This document shows positions 49,862 through 59,601 of a DNA stretch of 64,000 nt, in pieces. Position 1 is the stretch's first letter, and each line of letters begins with the position of its first letter. Source of the stretch: Dinoroseobacter sp. (GTDB lineage: Bacteria; Pseudomonadota; Alphaproteobacteria; Rhodobacterales; Rhodobacteraceae); the NCBI GenBank assembly GCA_030066795.1, contig JASJAW010000044.1, positions 1-64,000 on the forward strand, in the 5' to 3' direction. Made by a program: the position numbers and the translations under genes. A model generated the notes under the pieces. The model did not search any database. It worked only from the letters and a program-made list of their open reading frames with translations, and had not been told where the DNA came from.

Positions 49862-51466
49862 TCACATCCGGAACACGCCGAAGCGTGTTTCCTCGACAGG
49901 CGCATTCAAGGCCGCGGACAGGCTCAAGGACAGCACTTGCCGGCTTTTGCGCGGATCTATGATGCCATCATCCCAGAGCCGCGCAGATGCATAAAGTGGA
50001 TGGCTCTGTTCCTCGAACATGTCGATTGTTGGTTGTTTAAAGGCGGCCTCTTCCTCGGCAGACCAGCTTCCGCCCTTGCGTTCAATCGCATCTCTTTTAA
50101 CGGTAGCCAGAACACCAGCAGCCTGCGCACCGCCCATAACTGAGATCCGCGAATTGGGCCATGACCACATGAAGCGCGGTTGGTAGGCACGGCCCGCCAT
50201 ACCGTAATTTCCCGCCCCGAACGAGCCGCCAACGACCAGCGTTATCTTTGGTACAGAGGTCGTGGCAACCGCGGTCACCATCTTGGCCCCGTGGCGCGCA
50301 ATGCCCTCGTTTTCATATTTACGACCGACCATAAAACCGGTGATATTCTGCAGAAAGACCAGTGGGATCTTGCGTTGCGAGCATAGCTCCACGAAATGTG
50401 CGCCCTTCTGCGCAGCCTCGGAAAAGAGCACACCGTTATTGGCAATGATCCCCACCGGGCACCCTTCGAGATGCGCAAACCCGGTCACCAATGTGTCACC
50501 AAAACGCGGCTTGAATTCATCGAGCCGCGAGCCATCCACAACCCGGGCGATAACTTCCCGGATATCATAGGGCGTCGACAGGCTGGCCGGCACGATATCC
50601 AGCAATTCCTCCGGGTCATAAGCCGGGGCCTCAGGCGCCTGCATTTGTACAGTTGCGGGTTTGGCGCGGTTTAGCGACCCGATGGCACGGCGCGCCAGCG
50701 CAAGTGCGTGCGCGTCGTCTTCTGCCAGGTAGTCCGCGACACCCGAGAGCCGGGTATGAACATCCCCACCCCCCAAATCCTCGGCAGAGACGACTTCACC
50801 GGTCGCGGCCTTCACCAGCGGCGGGCCGGCAAGAAATATGGTGCCCTGATCCTTCACGATGATCGTCACATCCGACATCGCGGGCACATAGGCTCCGCCC
50901 GCCGTGCAAGACCCCATCACCACCGCAATCTGCGGAATACCCTTGGCGCTCATCCGAGCCTGATTATAGAAAATCCGCCCAAAGTGATCACGGTCGGGGA
51001 AAACCTCGTCCTGATTGGGCAGGTTCGCTCCTCCACTGTCGACAAGATAGACGCAGGGCAGCGCGCACTCTTCGGCAATCTCCTGCGCGCGGAGGTGCTT
51101 CTTCACGGTGATCGGATAGTATGTCCCACCTTTGACGGTCGCATCGTTGCAGACGACCATGACCTCCTGGCCCATCACACGACCGACACCGGCAATCGCA
51201 CCGCCGCAGGGCGCAGCCCCATCGTAGAGACCATGACCAGCAGTTGCGCCGACCTCGAGAAACGGGGAGCCGGGATCGAGCAGGTTCGCCACCCGATCTC
51301 GTGGCAGCATCTTACCCCGCGCCAGATGCCGCTCGCGGGCCGAGGCTCCCCCACCGGCCATCGCAGCGTCTGCTGCGACCGCAATCTCATTCAGTGCAGC
51401 CAGGTGCGCAGCCCGGTTGACCTGCGCCGTTTCAGCGCCGCTTACAAACTGCGATGTCAGACGCAT
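49862..51466 (-). CDS. mccB: Methylcrotonyl-CoA carboxylase carboxyltransferase subunit
   Basis: This 534-residue crotonase-like carboxyltransferase (also liuB) has [20 protein letters not shown] (about residues 184-203) and [20 protein letters not shown] (about 413-432), the MccB-type acyl-CoA and biotin sites. [13 protein letters not shown] precedes the latter. It starts the run mccB-mccA-GST-hmgL-ech. The gap to mccA is 99 bp. An ompW-type gene is divergent from it. Confidence 0.93.
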   Translation of the reverse strand: MRLTSQFVSGAETAQVNRAAHLAALNEIAVAADAAMAGGGASARERHLARGKMLPRDRVANLLDPGSPFLEVGATAGHGLYDGAAPCGGAIAGVGRVMGQEVMVVCNDATVKGGTYYPITVKKHLRAQEIAEECALPCVYLVDSGGANLPNQDEVFPDRDHFGRIFYNQARMSAKGIPQIAVVMGSCTAGGAYVPAMSDVTIIVKDQGTIFLAGPPLVKAATGEVVSAEDLGGGDVHTRLSGVADYLAEDDAHALALARRAIGSLNRAKPATVQMQAPEAPAYDPEELLDIVPASLSTPYDIREVIARVVDGSRLDEFKPRFGDTLVTGFAHLEGCPVGIIANNGVLFSEAAQKGAHFVELCSQRKIPLVFLQNITGFMVGRKYENEGIARHGAKMVTAVATTSVPKITLVVGGSFGAGNYGMAGRAYQPRFMWSWPNSRISVMGGAQAAGVLATVKRDAIERKGGSWSAEEEAAFKQPTIDMFEEQSHPLYASARLWDDGIIDPRKSRQVLSLSLSAALNAPVEETRFGVFRM

Positions 51467-51663
51467 ACGACCTCCCGAGGCTCTTCGCGCATCGTGGCCG
51501 CCTGCGCAGGGCGAAAAAAAGCGCGTGGTTTCACAAACCGTTGCGCAAATGCTGCAGCTGCGACATCACGACCGGCCCGATCGCGGGGTTTTTGATTCAG
51601 GTCAAAGCGTCTGGGCTGCGGAAAGCTCAGGACGAACCGAGCTAGTAAATGAGGGACAAACCT

Positions 51664-52272
51664 ATGAAAAATATGCTGCTTTCCACGGTCGCCGCAGCAG
51701 CTGTTGTTGCTACTGCCGTTCCTGCTGTTGCGCAGTCCGCTGGCGACTACATGTTCGGCTTCGGTGTCGGCTATGTAGACCCCAAGAGCGATAATCTCGA
51801 CCTCGGTGGCGGAACCAACCTGCAGGTTGACTCGGGAACCTCGCTGACCTTCACGGCCGAGTACTACTACACAGACAACCTCGCGGTTGAATTGCTGCTG
51901 GCCACACCTTTCTCCCATGACATCTCGGTCGATGGCGTGGGGAAAATCGGTGATACCAAACATCTGCCGCCCACGCTGTCGTTGAACTATCACTTCAATG
52001 ACATTGGCGCGTTCCGCCCCTTCGTCGGCATTGGCATCAACTACACCAACTTCTTCGAAGAATCCTCGAGCCTCGGCAAGCTGCAGTTGGATGACAGCTG
52101 GGGCTTGGCCGCCACGCTCGGCTTTGAATACGACATTTCCGAGTCCGGAGCGCTCCGCTTCGATGTCCGCTACATCGACATCGAAACCGACGCGAAGCTC
52201 AACGGCACAAGCATTGGCACCGTTGAAATCGACCCATACGTTTTCACCGCCGCCTATGTCTGGAAATTCTGA
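51664..52272 (+). CDS. OmpW family outer-membrane protein
   Basis: This 202-residue protein has a signal peptide (residues 1-22, ending PAVAQS) and an eight-strand beta-barrel pattern ending in a C-terminal aromatic residue (YVWKF). FGFGVGYVDPKSDNLDLG and TAEYYYTDNLAVELLLATPF are typical of the OmpW/AlkL family, which makes narrow hydrophobic channels. ATG 51664 has GAGGG upstream. It is the only plus-strand gene in the leucine cluster and could help hydrophobic substrates in. Confidence 0.92.
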   Translation: MKNMLLSTVAAAAVVATAVPAVAQSAGDYMFGFGVGYVDPKSDNLDLGGGTNLQVDSGTSLTFTAEYYYTDNLAVELLLATPFSHDISVDGVGKIGDTKHLPPTLSLNYHFNDIGAFRPFVGIGINYTNFFEESSSLGKLQLDDSWGLAATLGFEYDISESGALRFDVRYIDIETDAKLNGTSIGTVEIDPYVFTAAYVWKF

Positions 52273-52297
52273 CGACAGAATTGTCTGAACACTGCAG

Positions 52298-52322
52298 GGC
52301 GCGCCCATTTGGCGCGCCTTTT
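52298..52322 (+). terminator. Rho-independent terminator of the OmpW gene
   Basis: GGCGCGCC (52298-52305) pairs with GGCGCGCC (52311-52318), an 8-bp palindromic stem with a 5-base loop followed by TTTT. It lies 26 bp after the stop. Confidence 0.85.
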
Positions 52323-52343
52323 GTGTATCATGAGATATGACAT

Positions 52344-52682
52344 TCATGCTTCCGGCCTCGCAGCGCGGTCGCGACCGGTGAAGGCCAATGCTCCATCGCG
52401 GCGGATATAATAATCAAAACTATCGGGTTGCCCGCTGGGCTGACAGCGCACAACGATCCAGATACCGGGGTCATCCCCTGGCACAGCGATGCAATCGGTC
52501 AAGGCTGCTTGCCCGGGCGTTTCAAGCCGGGCGTGATCCTGCAGGTATTGGTTGGCATAGAACGCAATCACAGCCCCCTCATCGAGTGCCGCACGCTGCA
52601 TTCCAAGGCGCACGCCATTCGCCGCGACGATCAACAGAATGATCCCGAGCGGCAAAAACCATATCCAGCGCGGCCATTTCAT
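52344..52682 (-). CDS. Small protein with one membrane segment, function unknown
   Basis: This 112-residue protein has an N-terminal hydrophobic segment (residues about 5-25, WIWFLPLGIILLIVAANGV) and a soluble domain with two cysteines (TDCIAVPG and VVRCQPSG) that may form a disulfide. I do not recognise it. It begins four bases after ivd on the same strand, so it is probably co-transcribed with it. The domain looks extracytoplasmic. Confidence 0.65.
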   Translation of the reverse strand: MKWPRWIWFLPLGIILLIVAANGVRLGMQRAALDEGAVIAFYANQYLQDHARLETPGQAALTDCIAVPGDDPGIWIVVRCQPSGQPDSFDYYIRRDGALAFTGRDRAARPEA

Positions 52683-52686
52683 CGAC

Positions 52687-53850
52687 TCAGGCCATCGCCG
52701 CCATTAACTCGCGCCCGACCAGCATGCGCCGGATCTCGGACGTGCCGGCGCCGATTTCCATCAGCTTGGCGTCACGGAACATGCGGGCCACGGGCGCATC
52801 ATTCAAAAACCCGGCCCCGCCCATCGCCTGTACGGCCTGATGCGCCACCTTCATGCCCTCCTCGGAGGCATAGAGCACACAGGCCGCCGCGTCCTGCCGC
52901 GTGACCTCGCCCCGATCACAGGCTTTCGCGACCTCGTAGGCATAGGCGCGAGCCGAGTTCATCGCCGTATACATATCGGCAATCTTGCCCTGCATGAGCT
53001 GGAAGTTCCCGATGGGCTCCCCAAACTGCTTGCGCTCGGTCATGTACGGCATGACTTCGTCGAGGCAACCGGCCATGATCCCGATATTCACCCCCGAGAG
53101 CACCACGCGCTCGTAGTCGAGGCCGGACATCAGTACGGCGACCCCGCGCCCCTCTTCGCCCAGAACGTTTTCGAACGGCACTTCCACATCGTCGAAGATC
53201 AGCTCCGCCGTGTTTGAGCCGCGCATCCCCAGCTTGTCAAAATGCGGCGAGGTCGAGAAGCCTGTCATTTCCTTTTCGATCAGGAAGGCAGTGATGCCCT
53301 TGGAGCCGGCCTCCGGATCGGTCTTGGCATAGACCACCAGAGTGTCAGCGTCCGGGCCATTGGTGATCCAGTACTTCGTGCCGTTCAGCCGATAATGGTC
53401 GTTGCGCTTTTCGGCCCGCAGCTTCATGCCCACCACGTCCGAACCCGCCGAGGCTTCAGACATCGCAAGCGCACCCACATGCGCGCCCGACACGAGCCGC
53501 GGCAGGTATTTTGCCTTCTGCTCTGCCGTTCCGTTGAGCTTGATCTGGTTCACGCACAAGTTCGAATGCGCGCCGTAGCTCAGCCCGATGGAGGCCGACA
53601 CGCGCGAGATTTCCTCAACTGCGACCGTGTGTGCCAGATAGCCCATGCCTGCGCCGCCATAGGCTTCGTCGACCGTGATGCCGAGCAGACCCAGTTCGCC
53701 CATCTCGGGCCAAAGCTCGTTGGGAAAGGCATTGTCGCTGTCGGTCTTGGCCGCGATCGGCTTTACCCGCTCCTGCGCCCAGCGATGAACCATCTCGCGC
53801 AGCGCTTCGACCTCTTCACCAAGGTCAAACTTCATCGAGCCCATGAACAT
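52687..53850 (-). CDS. ivd: Isovaleryl-CoA dehydrogenase
   Basis: This 387-residue acyl-CoA dehydrogenase has the FAD/substrate motifs ALAMSEASAGSDVVGMK (about residues 131-147) and a C-terminal GAGTSEIRRMLVGREL. The usual C-terminal catalytic Glu (YEGT) is replaced by Gly-Ala, while GLDYERVVLSG (about 248-258) supplies a Glu, as known for isovaleryl-CoA dehydrogenases. It makes 3-methylcrotonyl-CoA for mccAB. The start ATG 53850 has GGGAGGA upstream. Confidence 0.92.
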   Translation of the reverse strand: MFMGSMKFDLGEEVEALREMVHRWAQERVKPIAAKTDSDNAFPNELWPEMGELGLLGITVDEAYGGAGMGYLAHTVAVEEISRVSASIGLSYGAHSNLCVNQIKLNGTAEQKAKYLPRLVSGAHVGALAMSEASAGSDVVGMKLRAEKRNDHYRLNGTKYWITNGPDADTLVVYAKTDPEAGSKGITAFLIEKEMTGFSTSPHFDKLGMRGSNTAELIFDDVEVPFENVLGEEGRGVAVLMSGLDYERVVLSGVNIGIMAGCLDEVMPYMTERKQFGEPIGNFQLMQGKIADMYTAMNSARAYAYEVAKACDRGEVTRQDAAACVLYASEEGMKVAHQAVQAMGGAGFLNDAPVARMFRDAKLMEIGAGTSEIRRMLVGRELMAAMA

Positions 53851-53872
53851 CGGCGCCCGCTCCTCCCAAAAT

Positions 53873-53886
53873 TGAACGCTTGTTCA
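53873..53886. promoter_or_regulatory. Inverted repeat, possible operator of ivd
   Basis: TGAAC-GCTT-GTTCA is a perfect 5-bp inverted repeat with a 4-base spacer, 23 bp upstream of ivd and just beyond its ribosome-binding site. TetR-type regulators of acyl-CoA catabolism often use GAAC/GTTC half-sites. No regulator gene is in the window. Confidence 0.45.
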
Positions 53887-53916
53887 TTTGTACGTATGAA
53901 GCCTACGTCTGTCCAG

Positions 53917-53946
53917 AAAAAACAAAGGGGGCAAGCCGCCCCCTTT
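53917..53946 (-). terminator. Rho-independent terminator of the arylsulfatase gene
   Basis: On the minus strand a 9-bp stem (53938-53946 with 53924-53932, AAAGGGGGC/GCCCCCTTT) with a 5-base loop is followed by G then six T residues (53917-53922). It lies 19 bp after the arylsulfatase stop and separates it from ivd. Confidence 0.85.
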
Positions 53947-53965
53947 TAGTGATATTTTAGAACGC

Positions 53966-55498
53966 TTAGCCGCCCTGATTGCGCTGGAGGCTTCTCAACA
54001 CCTGATCAATTGAAAAACTCGCAGGTTCCTGGCGCGGCGGATACTCTTCAAAGGTTTGCAAGAACTGCGCCACGAAGGCCTGCGCGGGAGCCAGAGCAAA
54101 CATACGTTCTGCCCGCCACCGTCCGTAACCGATCGACTCGTGTTCTGCGCGCTCGAAGGGATCCGCGTAGAGGTCGATCAATTTCGGGAAACGCAACTGC
54201 ACGAGCGGATCCTGCCAGACATCGAACCCATGGGCGCGTTGTTCGGCAAACACGACCTTGAACCGTCCGTAACGCAAGTTCATCAGATCGCCGCCATCGG
54301 AGAAATAGAAGAATTCCTTCCGCGGCCCCTCCTCGGTTTCGCCACTGAAATACGGCAAGAAATTGTACCCATCGAGGTGAACGGGCTCGTTACCTTCGCC
54401 GAACGGCGCCTCAGTCAGCATCCGCTCCTGCATGTCCGCATCGCCCAGCGCGGACATAATCGTCGGGAACCAATCAAGATGGCTGATTATGTTGTTCGAA
54501 CGCCGCCCGGGCTCGATGACGCCAGGCCATTTGACGATCAGTGGCACGCGGAAGCCGCCTTCCCAGTTGTCGTTCTTTTCTCCCCGGAATGGCGTGGTGC
54601 CGCCGTCTGGCCACGTGAACACCTCCGCCCCGTTGTCGGTCGTGTACATCACGACCGTATTGTCGGCGATGCCAAGCTCATCGAGCCTGTCGAGCAACTG
54701 ACCGACCATGCCGTCATGTTCGACCATGCCATCGGGATATATCCCCAGACCGGTTGCGCCCTCGCTCTCTTCCTTCAGGTGAGTCCAGACATGCATGCGT
54801 GTCGAGTTCCACCACAAAAAGAACGGCTTATCCTGCTCCACGGCACGGTTCATGAAATCCAGCGCGCCAGCTGTCACTTCCTCGTCGATGGTTTCCATCC
54901 GCTTGCGGGTCAAAGGGCCCGTGTCTTCAATCTGACCATCTGCCGACGCCTTCAGGACGCCACGCGGCCCGAACTGTTCTCGAAATGCGGGATCTTTAGG
55001 ATAGTCCGGGTTCTCCGGCTCTTCCTCGGCATTGAGGTGATAAAGATTGCCGAAGAACTCATCGAAACCATGGGCTGTCGGAAGGTGTTCATCCCGGTCA
55101 CCCAAATGGTTCTTACCATACTGGCCTGTCGCGTAACCTTTGGACTTCATGTACTCGGCAATCGTCGGATCGCGCGGGTCCATCCCTTCAGCTGCTCCCG
55201 GAAGACCCACCTTCAGGAGTCCGGTCCGAAATCCTGACTGGCCGGTGACAAACGACGCACGTCCGGCGGTACAGGACTGCTCACCATAGGCATGTGTAAA
55301 GATCATTCCATCTTTGGCGATCCGGTCGATGTTGGGCGTCTCGTAGCCCATCATGCCCTGATTGTAGGCACTGATGTTCCAGTACCCGATGTCATCGCCC
55401 CAGATCATCAAGAAATTTAGCGGCTTGTCTTGCGCAAAGGCGCTTGTGGACAAAGACGCTAACGCAAATACTAATGAAATCGTTTTAAGTCTTTTCAT
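53966..55498 (-). CDS. Exported arylsulfatase
   Basis: This 510-residue protein has a signal peptide (residues 1-22, ending AFA) and the alkaline phosphatase-like sulfatase fold. Metal residues lie in WGDDIGYWN (about 33-41). The formylglycine site is SCTAGRASFVTGQ with Cys76 (CxAxR in place of the commoner CxPxR), and MYTTDNGAEVFTWPDGG (about 264-280) is another sulfatase motif. It would release sulfate from an ester outside the cytoplasm. No formylglycine-generating enzyme gene is in the window. The leader is AT-rich. Confidence 0.9.
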   Translation of the reverse strand: MKRLKTISLVFALASLSTSAFAQDKPLNFLMIWGDDIGYWNISAYNQGMMGYETPNIDRIAKDGMIFTHAYGEQSCTAGRASFVTGQSGFRTGLLKVGLPGAAEGMDPRDPTIAEYMKSKGYATGQYGKNHLGDRDEHLPTAHGFDEFFGNLYHLNAEEEPENPDYPKDPAFREQFGPRGVLKASADGQIEDTGPLTRKRMETIDEEVTAGALDFMNRAVEQDKPFFLWWNSTRMHVWTHLKEESEGATGLGIYPDGMVEHDGMVGQLLDRLDELGIADNTVVMYTTDNGAEVFTWPDGGTTPFRGEKNDNWEGGFRVPLIVKWPGVIEPGRRSNNIISHLDWFPTIMSALGDADMQERMLTEAPFGEGNEPVHLDGYNFLPYFSGETEEGPRKEFFYFSDGGDLMNLRYGRFKVVFAEQRAHGFDVWQDPLVQLRFPKLIDLYADPFERAEHESIGYGRWRAERMFALAPAQAFVAQFLQTFEEYPPRQEPASFSIDQVLRSLQRNQGG

Positions 55499-55631
55499 AT
55501 CTCCCTCCGAGTCGGAATAAACTCAGGGAGAACAGTACGGCCCAGGCCAAAACAAGAGTATGTTTTTAAATATATTTTTTTGTGTTATGCGACTCAGAAC
55601 AAACAAAGTGAAGGCATCCGCACACCAGGCT

Positions 55632-56297
55632 TCAGAGCACCGCCTCCAGAACCCGGTCCAGATCATCGTAGTGATCGAGAAGCGCCTCCGGCTGCAGATC
55701 AGCCACGCCGCGCCCGTCCGGCCCGAAAGTTACCAGCACCGACGGCACAGCCGCCGCGCGTGCCGTTTCGCGGTCTGTAACAGTGTCCCCGATCAGGGCG
55801 GTATGCCGCAACTCCCCGCCGAGGCGCGCCACGGTTTCGCGCAGCGGTGCCGGGTCCGGCTTGCGCACGGGCAACGTATCTGCCCCGATCAGCGCGCCGA
55901 ACATGTCGCGCACGCCGAGGCGCTGCATCAGCGTTTCTGCCAGCCCCTCGGGCTTGTTGGTGCAAATCCCAACCTTGTCCCCCCGTGCCAGCAGCCGCTC
56001 CACCGCGTCCATCGCGCCGGGGTAAAGCCTCGTGTGCACGTCGATCGCCTCGGCGTAGGCGGCCAACAAAACCGGGTAGTCAGCATCCACATCGGTCTCG
56101 CTCCACGGCGCGCCCACGCGGTCCAGCCCCAGCCGCAGCATCGCCCGCCCCCCACGGAAGGCCGTTGCCGCATCCGCAACAGGGTCCAGCAGCGCACCGT
56201 GCCCACGGGTCACAAAACAATGATTTGCCGCCGCAATCAGGTCAGCGCTGGTGTCAGCCAGCGTGCCGTCGAGATCAAAAACCACTGTGCGCGGCAT
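55632..56297 (-). CDS. gph: Phosphoglycolate phosphatase (HAD family)
   Basis: This 221-residue HAD hydrolase has the nucleophile motif FDLDGTLADTS (residues 7-17), a cap domain, GICTNKPEG with the Thr, KPDP (motif III) and IGDTVTDRETA (motif IV). Removal of 2-phosphoglycolate formed in DNA repair or photorespiration is the usual job; other phosphates are possible. It is divergent from glmU, with 130 bp between starts. Confidence 0.85.
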   Translation of the reverse strand: MPRTVVFDLDGTLADTSADLIAAANHCFVTRGHGALLDPVADAATAFRGGRAMLRLGLDRVGAPWSETDVDADYPVLLAAYAEAIDVHTRLYPGAMDAVERLLARGDKVGICTNKPEGLAETLMQRLGVRDMFGALIGADTLPVRKPDPAPLRETVARLGGELRHTALIGDTVTDRETARAAAVPSVLVTFGPDGRGVADLQPEALLDHYDDLDRVLEAVL

Positions 56298-56427
56298 ATC
56301 GGCTCCTTTCCGCCGAAGCGGCGTGAGGGGGTGAAACGCGTGTCACAGGACGTGACCGTCAGGGCGGTTGCCCGAAATTGGGGTTTGGGTAATAGAGTTT
56401 GCGACGAGACAAAAGAGGCAAGCTAGC

Positions 56428-57777
56428 ATGAGCGTCGCATTGGTCATTCTGGCCGCCGGGCAAGGCACCCGGATGAACTCGGAGCTGCCTAAGGTGCTGC
56501 ACCGGCTCGCAGGCGCCCCGTTGCTGGCGCACGCGATGCGCACAGGCGCTGCACTGGAACCCGTACGGACCGTCATCGTCACTGGGCATGGCGCTGCAGA
56601 GGTCGAAGCCACGGTCGCCGGTTTGGATGCGGAGGCGACCTGTGTCCGGCAAGCAGAGCAGCTGGGCACCGGACACGCGGTGATGCAGGCGCAGGCCGTA
56701 CTCGCAGAGTTCGACGGCGATGTCGCCGTGCTCTACGGCGACACCCCCTTCGTGCGCACTGAAACGCTGGAGGCAATGGCCGCAGCGCGCGACACCGCCG
56801 ATCTCGTGGTACTGGGCTTCGAGGCCGCTGATCCAAGTGGCTACGGTCGCTTGGTGACAGAAGGTGATCGCCTTTTGAAGATTGTCGAGCACAAGGACGC
56901 CAGCTCTGAGGAGCGTGCGATCACCCTGTGCAACTCGGGGCTGGTCCTGGGTGATGCGCGAACCATGATGCGCCTGCTGGACCGTGTTTCAAATGATAAC
57001 GCGGCTGGAGAATACTACCTGACCGACCTGCCGGAGGCCTATGGTGCCGAAGGGCTGGTCACGCGTGTGGTCATTTGTGACGAGGCCGAGACGCTTGGCA
57101 TTAACACCCGCGCCGAATTGGCCGCAGCTGAAGCCGCCTTTCAATCAAGGGCCCGCGCCGAAGCGCTGGTCACAGGTGTTACGCTGGAGGATCCCTCAAC
57201 GACCTATTTCGCCTATGACACAATCATAGGGCGCGATGCGGTGATCGGGCCACAGGTCGTGTTTGGTGCGGGCGTAACGGTAGAATCCGGCGCCGAAATT
57301 CGCGCGTTCTGCCATCTGGAGGGCGCACATGTGGCGCGCGGCGCAATCGTCGGGCCCTATGCGCGCCTGCGCCCCGGAGCGGAGCTGAGCGAAGACGCAC
57401 GTGTTGGCAATTTCGTGGAAATCAAGAACGCGACGCTCGCTGAGGGTGCGAAGGTGAACCACCTCAGCTACATCGGCGACGCTGCGGTTGGAACGGCCAG
57501 CAACATCGGGGCGGGCACGATCACCTGCAACTACGACGGGGTCTTCAAGCACCGTACCGAGATCGGCGATCGCGTGTTTATCGGCTCAAACACCATGCTG
57601 GTAGCCCCTGTAACGGTCGGGGACGACGCAATGACAGCCTCGGGGTCCGTGATCACCGAGAACGTTCCCGAAGCCGCGCTGGCAGTAGCCCGTGCGCAGC
57701 AGACCAACAAGCCGGGACTTGCAAAGCGGTTCATGGAAAAACTGCGGCTGCTCAAGGCAGCAAAGAAAGGGAGCTGA
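56428..57777 (+). CDS. glmU: Bifunctional UDP-GlcNAc pyrophosphorylase / GlcN-1-P acetyltransferase
   Basis: This 449-residue enzyme makes UDP-N-acetylglucosamine for peptidoglycan and lipid A. Its N-terminal uridyltransferase domain starts with VILAAGQGTRMNSELPKVLH (about residues 5-24), and the left-handed beta-helix C-terminal domain has GNFVEIKNA and NIGAGTITCNYDG (about 358-370). ATG 56428 is used because AGAGG precedes it. It is three bases from glmS, so both UDP-GlcNAc enzymes are co-made. Confidence 0.97.
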   Translation: MSVALVILAAGQGTRMNSELPKVLHRLAGAPLLAHAMRTGAALEPVRTVIVTGHGAAEVEATVAGLDAEATCVRQAEQLGTGHAVMQAQAVLAEFDGDVAVLYGDTPFVRTETLEAMAAARDTADLVVLGFEAADPSGYGRLVTEGDRLLKIVEHKDASSEERAITLCNSGLVLGDARTMMRLLDRVSNDNAAGEYYLTDLPEAYGAEGLVTRVVICDEAETLGINTRAELAAAEAAFQSRARAEALVTGVTLEDPSTTYFAYDTIIGRDAVIGPQVVFGAGVTVESGAEIRAFCHLEGAHVARGAIVGPYARLRPGAELSEDARVGNFVEIKNATLAEGAKVNHLSYIGDAAVGTASNIGAGTITCNYDGVFKHRTEIGDRVFIGSNTMLVAPVTVGDDAMTASGSVITENVPEAALAVARAQQTNKPGLAKRFMEKLRLLKAAKKGS

Positions 57778-57780
57778 GCG

Positions 57781-59598
57781 ATGTGCGGCATTGTCGGCGT
57801 GTTAAGCAACAACCAGGCCGCGCCTCTAATGGTGGAGGCGCTGAAACGGCTCGAGTACCGCGGCTACGACAGCGCCGGGATCGCAACAATCGAAAATGGC
57901 GCACTCGATCGGCGCCGCGCCCTTGGCAAACTGGTAAATCTATCTGATCTGCTTGTGAAAATGCCCCTCGCCGGCAAGGCCGGAATCGGGCACACGCGGT
58001 GGGCTACCCATGGCAAACCTTCGGTGGCCAACGCCCACCCCCATCAGGCCGGCCAGGTCGCGGTTGTTCATAACGGGATCATTGAGAATTTTCGCGCCTT
58101 GCGGGACCAGCTGATTGCGCAAGGCATTAATTTCGAGTCCGAGACAGATACCGAAACCGTGGTCCAGCTCTGCGCGGCGCATCTGCGTTCCGGAAAGACG
58201 CCGCTTGAGGCGGCCCGTGCAACGGTGGACGCGCTGGAGGGGGCATTCGCCCTGCTTTTCTTGTTTGAGGGCGAGGATGACCTGATGATCGCGGCGCGCC
58301 GCGGCTCGCCGCTGGCCGTCGGGCATGGCGAAGGAGAGATGTTTGTCGGCTCGGACGCCATTGCATTGCAACCGCTGACCAACCGGATCACCTATCTCGA
58401 GGAAGGCGATTTCGCAGTGGTCACGCGCGGCGGCGTCGAGATCTTCGATGCAACTGGCGCGCCCGTGGAACGCACCGAGACCAAGTCCCGCCTCGGCGGC
58501 GCGGAGATCGGCAAAGGTGGATATCGTCACTTCATGGCGAAAGAGATTGCAGAACAGCCGACGGTTCTTGCCGATGCGCTGTCGCATTACATGCAGACCG
58601 ACCAGATTGTCATGCCAGACGGCCTGCCCGATTTCGCGCAAGTCGACCGGCTCATCCTTGTCGCCTGCGGTACCGCCTTCCTGGCCTGCCAGACGGCGAA
58701 ATACTGGTTTGAACAGATCGCGGGCCTTCCGGTCGAAGTAGATATCGCCTCGGAATTCCGCTACCGCCAGCCGCCAATCGGCCCGCGCACGGCAGCGCTC
58801 TTCGTCAGCCAATCGGGTGAAACCGCCGACACTCTCGCCGCCTTGCGCTTTGTGAGCGGAAAAGCGGACCACATCCTGTCAATCTGCAACGTGCCCGAGA
58901 GTTCCATCGCTCGGGAAAGCGACGTGGCCCTGCCGACCCTTGCCGGAGTGGAGATCGGAGTTGCCTCGACCAAGGCCTTCACCTGTCAGCTGGGCGTGCT
59001 TGCACTTCTTGCACTTTACGCCGGGCAGCAACGCGACAGGCTCGAGCCGGCGGCGCTGGCCGGGCATCTGGCCGAGTTGCGCGCCATGCCCGGGCTTCTC
59101 AATCAAGCGCTTGGAAACGAGGCCGAGATCGAAGCAATCGCGCCGGTGCTTGCCGAGGCGCGCGATATCCTGTTCCTCGGACGTGGGCCAATGTATCCAC
59201 TCGCCCTGGAGGGCGCCCTTAAACTAAAAGAAATCAGCTATATACACGCCGAAGGCTACGCATCAGGCGAGCTGAAACATGGCCCCATTGCACTGATTGA
59301 CCAGTCTGTCCCGGTCATTGTTTTCGCACCCAGTGACCCGCTTTTCGACAAGACCGTCTCTAACATGCAAGAGGTCATGGCACGTCAAGGGAAAGTCCTG
59401 CTCGTCTCAGACCAAAGGGGCTTGGAACTGGCGTCCGAAGGCACCTGGGCCACAGTCGCCATGCCCGCCATCGAACCAACTTTCGCGCCGATCCTTTACG
59501 CTGTCCCTGCGCAACTACTGGCGTATCATACGGCGGTTGCGAAGGGCACGGATGTCGATCAACCGCGAAATCTCGCAAAATCGGTGACCGTGGAGTAA
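57781..59598 (+). CDS. glmS: Glutamine--fructose-6-phosphate aminotransferase
   Basis: This 605-residue enzyme forms glucosamine-6-phosphate from fructose-6-phosphate and glutamine. Cys2 (MCGIVGVL) is the glutaminase nucleophile after Met removal, RWATHGKP follows, and the two SIS domains have VSQSGETADTLAAL and EGYASGELKHGPIALI. The terminal KSVTVE is the usual end. It follows glmU by three bases. I saw no glmS ribozyme, as expected outside Gram-positives. Confidence 0.97.
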   Translation: MCGIVGVLSNNQAAPLMVEALKRLEYRGYDSAGIATIENGALDRRRALGKLVNLSDLLVKMPLAGKAGIGHTRWATHGKPSVANAHPHQAGQVAVVHNGIIENFRALRDQLIAQGINFESETDTETVVQLCAAHLRSGKTPLEAARATVDALEGAFALLFLFEGEDDLMIAARRGSPLAVGHGEGEMFVGSDAIALQPLTNRITYLEEGDFAVVTRGGVEIFDATGAPVERTETKSRLGGAEIGKGGYRHFMAKEIAEQPTVLADALSHYMQTDQIVMPDGLPDFAQVDRLILVACGTAFLACQTAKYWFEQIAGLPVEVDIASEFRYRQPPIGPRTAALFVSQSGETADTLAALRFVSGKADHILSICNVPESSIARESDVALPTLAGVEIGVASTKAFTCQLGVLALLALYAGQQRDRLEPAALAGHLAELRAMPGLLNQALGNEAEIEAIAPVLAEARDILFLGRGPMYPLALEGALKLKEISYIHAEGYASGELKHGPIALIDQSVPVIVFAPSDPLFDKTVSNMQEVMARQGKVLLVSDQRGLELASEGTWATVAMPAIEPTFAPILYAVPAQLLAYHTAVAKGTDVDQPRNLAKSVTVE

Positions 59599-59601
59599 GC
59601 C

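Noticed and set aside
51457..52347. Long open frame (296 codons) on the minus strand across the ompW gene
   Set aside because: It is antisense to a clear beta-barrel gene with signal peptide, ribosome-binding site and terminator. Its translation has no signal or family pattern, and long antisense frames are common in GC-rich DNA.
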